DNA from: Bacteroidales bacterium
Lineage (GTDB): Bacteria; Bacteroidota; Bacteroidia; Bacteroidales; P3
DNA length: 23,264 nucleotides
Assembly: GCA_900771365.1 (NCBI GenBank)
Contig: CAAGNU010000286.1
Coordinates: 1 to 23,264 of the forward strand
Direction: 5' to 3'
Made by a program: the position numbers and the translations under genes. Below the pieces are notes generated by a model, which was not told the DNA's origin, ran no database searches, and saw only the letters and a list, made by a program, of their open reading frames with translations. Below, piece by piece: positions 20,186 through 23,264 of this stretch. Each line of letters begins with the position of its first letter. Within the stretch, counting starts at the first letter, position 1.

Positions 20186-22357
20186 TTAGCGGACGATGTC
20201 CATCTCGGCGATGAGGTTCTGAGCGTTGGCGTATTTGTCGATAACGAAGAGCATATAGCGGGTATCGAGGCAGATGCAGCGCTGCAGGTTCTCCTCAAAA
20301 TCGATATCACCTGACATGGCCTCGCTGTTGCCGTCGAAGGCCAGACCGATAAGGTTGCCGTTAGCATCGATTACGGGCGAACCGCTGTTGCCTCCGGTGA
20401 TGTCGTTGTTGGTGATGAAGCAGGTGGGCAGCTCGCCGTTCTTGTTGGCGTAGGTGCCGTAGTCCTTAGCGGCATAGAGGTCCTTGAGGCGCTGGGGGAC
20501 GATGAACTCGGGATTGTTGGGGTCTTCCTTCTGCATCACGCCTTCAAGGGTGGTGTAGAAATGGTAGCTCACACCGTCGCGGGGCTCGTAAGCCTTGACG
20601 TTGCCGTAGGTGAGGCGGATGGTGCTGTTGGCATCGGGCGACATCAGCTTGCGGCCAGCGTTGATTTGGAGGATGCCGTCAACGAAGTCGCGGGTGCCGC
20701 GGGTGAGGTTGTCGCGGCTCTCCTGAGGCACGGCCATATAGACCTCGCGGTATTTGTCGAGAATCTCGCTGCCATACTTGTAGATTTCGTCGCGCTGGAG
20801 CTGTTTCATGTTGGGGTTCTTGAGGAACTCCATGAAGGCAGCCTCGTTGGCGAAGATGGACTGAGCGAACATGCGGTTCACAAGGCCTTCGAAGTCGCCT
20901 TTATACTTGCGGTCGGCGTTCTTGAGGCAGTCGGGGGCATACTGGAGGTTCATGTGGTGGTAGGTGTATTCCATCATGGCAGCCATCACGGAGCGTTCGA
21001 CGGTCTCGTCATAGTCCTTGTAGAATTTCTCAGCGTCCTTGCGGAGCTCGGCGATCATAGCGTCGCGCTGATCCTGGTTGTCCTCGGTGCAGATAGCCTG
21101 GATGTCGCGACCGAAGAGGATGCTCTGGTACAGCATCTCAGGGCCTTCGAGCAGACCTTCGTCGAGATATGTGACAGCTTCCTGGAGCTCACGGCGGTCG
21201 GCATAGCTTTTTTCGATGAGGCCGAGGGCGGCGCGGTACTTAGGATCCTTGTCGAGAGCCCAATCGTAGTACTCCTTCTCGACCTCCTTCTTCACGGCCA
21301 TAGTGTTGAGCTTCTTGAGAGCCTTGTTCTGTTCGTTGCTGTACTTCCAGTAGTTGGAGCAGCTGGCATACTTGGAGGCGTACTTGATCTTGAGTGCCTG
21401 GTCGCTGTTCATGTATTCGCGGAGGATGTTGATCTTCACGGTGCGGAGCTCATAGCGGAGCTTATTCTGCACGTTCATGGTCTCTTCGAGTCCGTAGGAG
21501 GTGAGGAAATGCTGGGTGGTGCCAGGGAAGCCCATGACCATAGCGAAATCGTTGTCCTTCAGCTCGCGGGCGCTCACGGGCAGGTGGTGCTTGGGCTTGA
21601 GGGGGATGTTCTCCTTGGCGTAAGCAGCGGGCTTGCCGTCGGGAGCGGTATAGATGCGGAACATAGAGAAGTCGCAGGTGTGGCGAGGCCAGGACCAGTT
21701 ATCGGTGTCGCCGCCGAACTTGCCCATCGATGAAGGGGGAGCACCCACGAGGCGGACGTCCTTGTAGATGATATGGACGAAGAGAAAGTACTGGTTGCCG
21801 TTGAACATGGGCTTCACCTGGGCGTCGTAGTCGGTGCCGGCGGTAGCCTCCTTGGCGATGCGCTCGCTGACGTTGCGGACAGCCTTGGCGCGGTCGGCCT
21901 CGCTCATATCGTCGCTCAGGCACTCCATCACGCGGCTGGTCACGTCCTCCATGCGCACGAGGATGGAGGCGGTGAGGCCGGGGTTAGGCAGCTCCTGCGA
22001 CATATTGTATGCCCAGAAACCGTCGCGCAGATAGTCGTGCTCCACAGTCGAGTGCTCCTGCAACTTGCCGTAGCCGCAGTGATGGTTGGTCGAAATCAAG
22101 CCGCGGTTGCTGATAATCTCGCCCGTGCAGAAATGCCAGAAAGGCTGGCCCTCGTTGCCGAGGCCCACGATGGCGTCCTTCAGGCAGCTCTGGTTGATAC
22201 TGTAGATATCTTCGGGAGTGAGTTTGAAGCCGGCCTTCTGCATGTCGGCGTAATTCTTGCCGATGAGCGAAAGCAGCCACATACCCTCGTCGGCACGGCT
22301 GGCGGCGGGAGCCAGAACCAGCAGCGCCATGGTAAGCGTAAGGATAAACTTTTTCAT
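20186..22357 (-). CDS. S46 family dipeptidyl-peptidase, DPP7-like
   Basis: The 723-aa protein matches S46 exopeptidases in length. A signal peptide (about 1-22, ending SRA before DEGMW) exports it to the periplasm. The chymotrypsin-fold triad is visible: His93 in STNHHCGYGKLQ, Asp229 in HTCDFSMFRIY and Ser658 in TGGNSGSPV. The helical regulatory domain lies between the Asp and Ser parts. Known S46 enzymes cut dipeptides from peptide N termini. The residue 18 positions after the catalytic Ser (Gly676 in AFDGN) sets specificity: Gly is typical of DPP7 (hydrophobic P1) and Arg of DPP11 (acidic P1). So DPP7-type activity is inferred. It would feed amino-acid uptake in a proteolytic or peptide-using anaerobe. 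It stands alone, with its own promoter and terminator. Confidence 0.94.
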   Translation of the reverse strand: MKKFILTLTMALLVLAPAASRADEGMWLLSLIGKNYADMQKAGFKLTPEDIYSINQSCLKDAIVGLGNEGQPFWHFCTGEIISNRGLISTNHHCGYGKLQEHSTVEHDYLRDGFWAYNMSQELPNPGLTASILVRMEDVTSRVMECLSDDMSEADRAKAVRNVSERIAKEATAGTDYDAQVKPMFNGNQYFLFVHIIYKDVRLVGAPPSSMGKFGGDTDNWSWPRHTCDFSMFRIYTAPDGKPAAYAKENIPLKPKHHLPVSARELKDNDFAMVMGFPGTTQHFLTSYGLEETMNVQNKLRYELRTVKINILREYMNSDQALKIKYASKYASCSNYWKYSNEQNKALKKLNTMAVKKEVEKEYYDWALDKDPKYRAALGLIEKSYADRRELQEAVTYLDEGLLEGPEMLYQSILFGRDIQAICTEDNQDQRDAMIAELRKDAEKFYKDYDETVERSVMAAMMEYTYHHMNLQYAPDCLKNADRKYKGDFEGLVNRMFAQSIFANEAAFMEFLKNPNMKQLQRDEIYKYGSEILDKYREVYMAVPQESRDNLTRGTRDFVDGILQINAGRKLMSPDANSTIRLTYGNVKAYEPRDGVSYHFYTTLEGVMQKEDPNNPEFIVPQRLKDLYAAKDYGTYANKNGELPTCFITNNDITGGNSGSPVIDANGNLIGLAFDGNSEAMSGDIDFEENLQRCICLDTRYMLFVIDKYANAQNLIAEMDIVR

Positions 22358-22405
22358 GCTATAAATCTATTAGTTACTATTATTATGCAAAAACAATTCG
22401 GGATG

Positions 22406-22413
22406 CAAAAATA
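22406..22413 (-). promoter_or_regulatory. Bacteroidota -7 box of the S46 peptidase gene
   Basis: The minus strand reads TATTTTTG (TAnnTTTG), followed by C, 49 nt upstream of the start codon, with an A/T tract upstream. This is consistent with a leader of about 40 nt. Confidence 0.7.
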
Positions 22414-22578
22414 CAACTTTTTTTTCAATTAATAAAAACTATTTTGTCCCAGAGGCGAAAAAAAACCTCCCCACACATCCCTATCGCGATGATACACACC
22501 TGAAAATGGCATGGTTCGAGTCGGATAATCAGCCAAAAGAACATGTTTAACCTTACGCAAAGGGTAAAGGTACAAAGT

Positions 22579-22616
22579 CCGTGTCCCGCAATTTTTTACG
22601 CAAAAGTGGGACACGG
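22579..22616. repeat. Inverted repeat in the right-hand intergenic region
   Basis: CCGTGTCCC (22579-22587) and GGGACACGG (22608-22616) form a perfect 9-bp stem with a 20-nt loop. It has no T run, so it is not a normal terminator. From 22414 to 22824 I see no gene: the two short open frames there lack start context and protein-like composition. A short direct repeat CACAATATCCT / TACAATATCCT (near 22647 and 22719) is also present. Confidence 0.5.
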
Positions 22617-22824
22617 TGCGTCCAAGGCCGCGAAGAGCGGGCAGGGTACAATATCCTATCTTGCTTCGCGTCCTTGTGCCACACCTGCAATGCAACCTTT
22701 AATCCTTGCATACGGCACAATATCCTTTAGCCTTCGCGTAAGACTAAATGGCGCATCCCCGCAAACCTGTTATCTCTGATGTTCGACCACAGCTATACAA
22801 CGCCGACCTATGGTTGCAGGACTG

Positions 22825-23123
22825 CGACAGCGTGTCGGATCACGAAAAGTAGCTGCTGATCGGACGCAAAATGCGTTTTTTGACTCAAAATAGACCTTGA
22901 GGGCTGAATATTCCTACTTTTTGTACTCAAAATAGGCGTATTCAGCCGACAAAAGTGACTTAGAGGGCTCAAAATTGACCTTGAGGGCTAAATCTTGCTA
23001 CTTTTTGCATCGCGACACGCTGTCGGAGCCCTGCAAAAGCCATTCCCCGCACTCAAAATAGACCTTGAGGGCTGCCGACGGCTACTTTTCCGCCTTCGGC
23101 ATCGCGTTGCAGCCCTGCACGGG
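22825..23123. repeat. Periodic 42/84-bp repeat block with long inverted arms
   Basis: A 22-nt core beginning CTCAAAAT and ending CTTGAGGGCT occurs at 22884, 22968 and 23052, exactly 84 bp apart. A partial copy (CTCAAAATAGG) at 22926 shows an underlying 42-bp spacing. Each full copy is followed by CTACTTTT, and the last two also by GCATCGCG and GCCCTGCA. In addition 22825-22853 and 22997-23025 are 29-nt inverted copies of each other (23 of 29 match), each holding a CGACA/TGTCG dyad. A hairpin spans 22902-22946. No coding sense or CRISPR organisation is seen. Confidence 0.72.
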
Positions 23124-23184
23124 CGGCTTGCAGCGACAAGGGGCGGCGGCGCAAGCCATCAAAACAGACTCCGCACAAAACGAC

Positions 23185-23210
23185 AAAGCCGCCCAACCTT
23201 GGGCGGCTTT
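23185..23210. terminator. GC-rich intrinsic terminator near the right edge
   Basis: AAAGCCGCCC and GGGCGGCTTT form a perfect 10-bp stem with a 6-nt loop, symmetrical enough to act on either strand. It lies 28 nt past the putative stop codon of a minus-strand gene entering from the right. Confidence 0.8.
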
Positions 23211-23237
23211 GCCATAAACAGCGCAGGCTGCGACGGA

Positions 23238-23264
23238 TTAGAAGAAATGCCCGTAGTCGGCCTC
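23238..23264 (-). CDS. Possible C-terminal end of a gene running off the window
   Basis: On the minus strand the last 27 bases read Glu-Ala-Asp-Tyr-Gly-His-Phe-Phe-stop in one frame. The strong terminator at 23185-23210 sits just where a gene ending here would need it. Eight residues are too few to name a product, and the call rests mainly on the terminator. Confidence 0.35.
   Translation of the reverse strand, partial: EADYGHFF

Noticed and set aside
20561..21733. Plus-strand open frame of 390 codons opposite the S46 peptidase gene
   Set aside because: It is a Val/Leu/Ala/Gly-rich antisense shadow of a strongly supported minus-strand gene.
22508..22530. tRNA suggested by GGTTCGAGTC (T-arm-like)
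   Set aside because: The flanking bases do not form a 5-bp T-stem, and no acceptor, D- or anticodon arms can be built around it.
22429..22779. Two overlapping short open frames (88 aa minus, 78 aa plus) in the right intergenic region
   Set aside because: No homology I recognise, no promoter or leader context, Arg/Thr/Cys-rich composition typical of chance frames; they also span the inverted repeat at 22579-22616.
22884..23073. CRISPR array suggested by regularly spaced repeats
   Set aside because: The spacing (42/84 bp) is regular, but the intervening parts are themselves related rather than unique spacers, copies are degenerate, and no cas genes are present.

Overview
The window looks like a chromosomal segment of a Bacteroidales bacterium (phylum Bacteroidota), probably an uncultured gut or rumen lineage. 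The evidence is a type IX secretion (T9SS) C-terminal sorting domain, an S46 dipeptidyl-peptidase, a fimbrillin-like lipoprotein, and the phylum's -7 promoter box TAnnTTTG upstream of several genes. The absence of Shine-Dalgarno-like leaders also fits. I see no phage, integrase, insertion sequence, tRNA or rRNA.

Layout. Positions 1-307 are a leader region with a terminator and hairpins. Positions 308-2519 (+) hold a likely envelope-response cluster: an ECF sigma factor, a one-helix membrane protein in the anti-sigma position, a small secreted protein and an outer-membrane beta-barrel. An unrecognised large lipoprotein (2661-3917) and a cupin lipoprotein (4038-4508) follow. Two long palindromes that share a loop motif flank the cupin gene. 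The minus strand then carries yicC, apbE, a T9SS cargo protein with seven Cys-led repeats, rlmD and rpmH (L34, missed by simple ORF calling because of its size). From 10378 on the plus strand come a TPR-type protein with secG, a RecD-like helicase, a structured RNA gene resembling 6S RNA (about 13336-13592), a fimbrillin/FISUMP-type lipoprotein, an rpoN-M23 peptidase fusion, fmt and an HU gene. The minus strand ends with an S46 peptidase (20186-22357), a repeat-rich intergenic region, and possibly the last codons of another gene.

Working together. Housekeeping functions are translation (rpmH, fmt, rlmD), secretion (secG), nucleoid (HU), RNA turnover (yicC) and flavinylation (apbE). They are interleaved with envelope and export functions (sigma cluster, lipoproteins, T9SS cargo, DPP7-like peptidase).

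The most unusual items are: (1) one uninterrupted reading frame joining a complete sigma-54 factor to a signal-peptide-bearing M23/LysM peptidase, with a possible in-frame GTG internal start; (2) a rod-like RNA with a perfect Bacteroidota promoter and a large symmetrical internal loop, consistent with Bacteroidota 6S RNA; (3) 8-nt tandem repeats in the leaders of several unrelated genes, ten copies abutting fmt; (4) two long palindromes with a shared loop; (5) a 42/84-bp periodic repeat block near the right end. All calls rest on reading the sequence; no database search was run.
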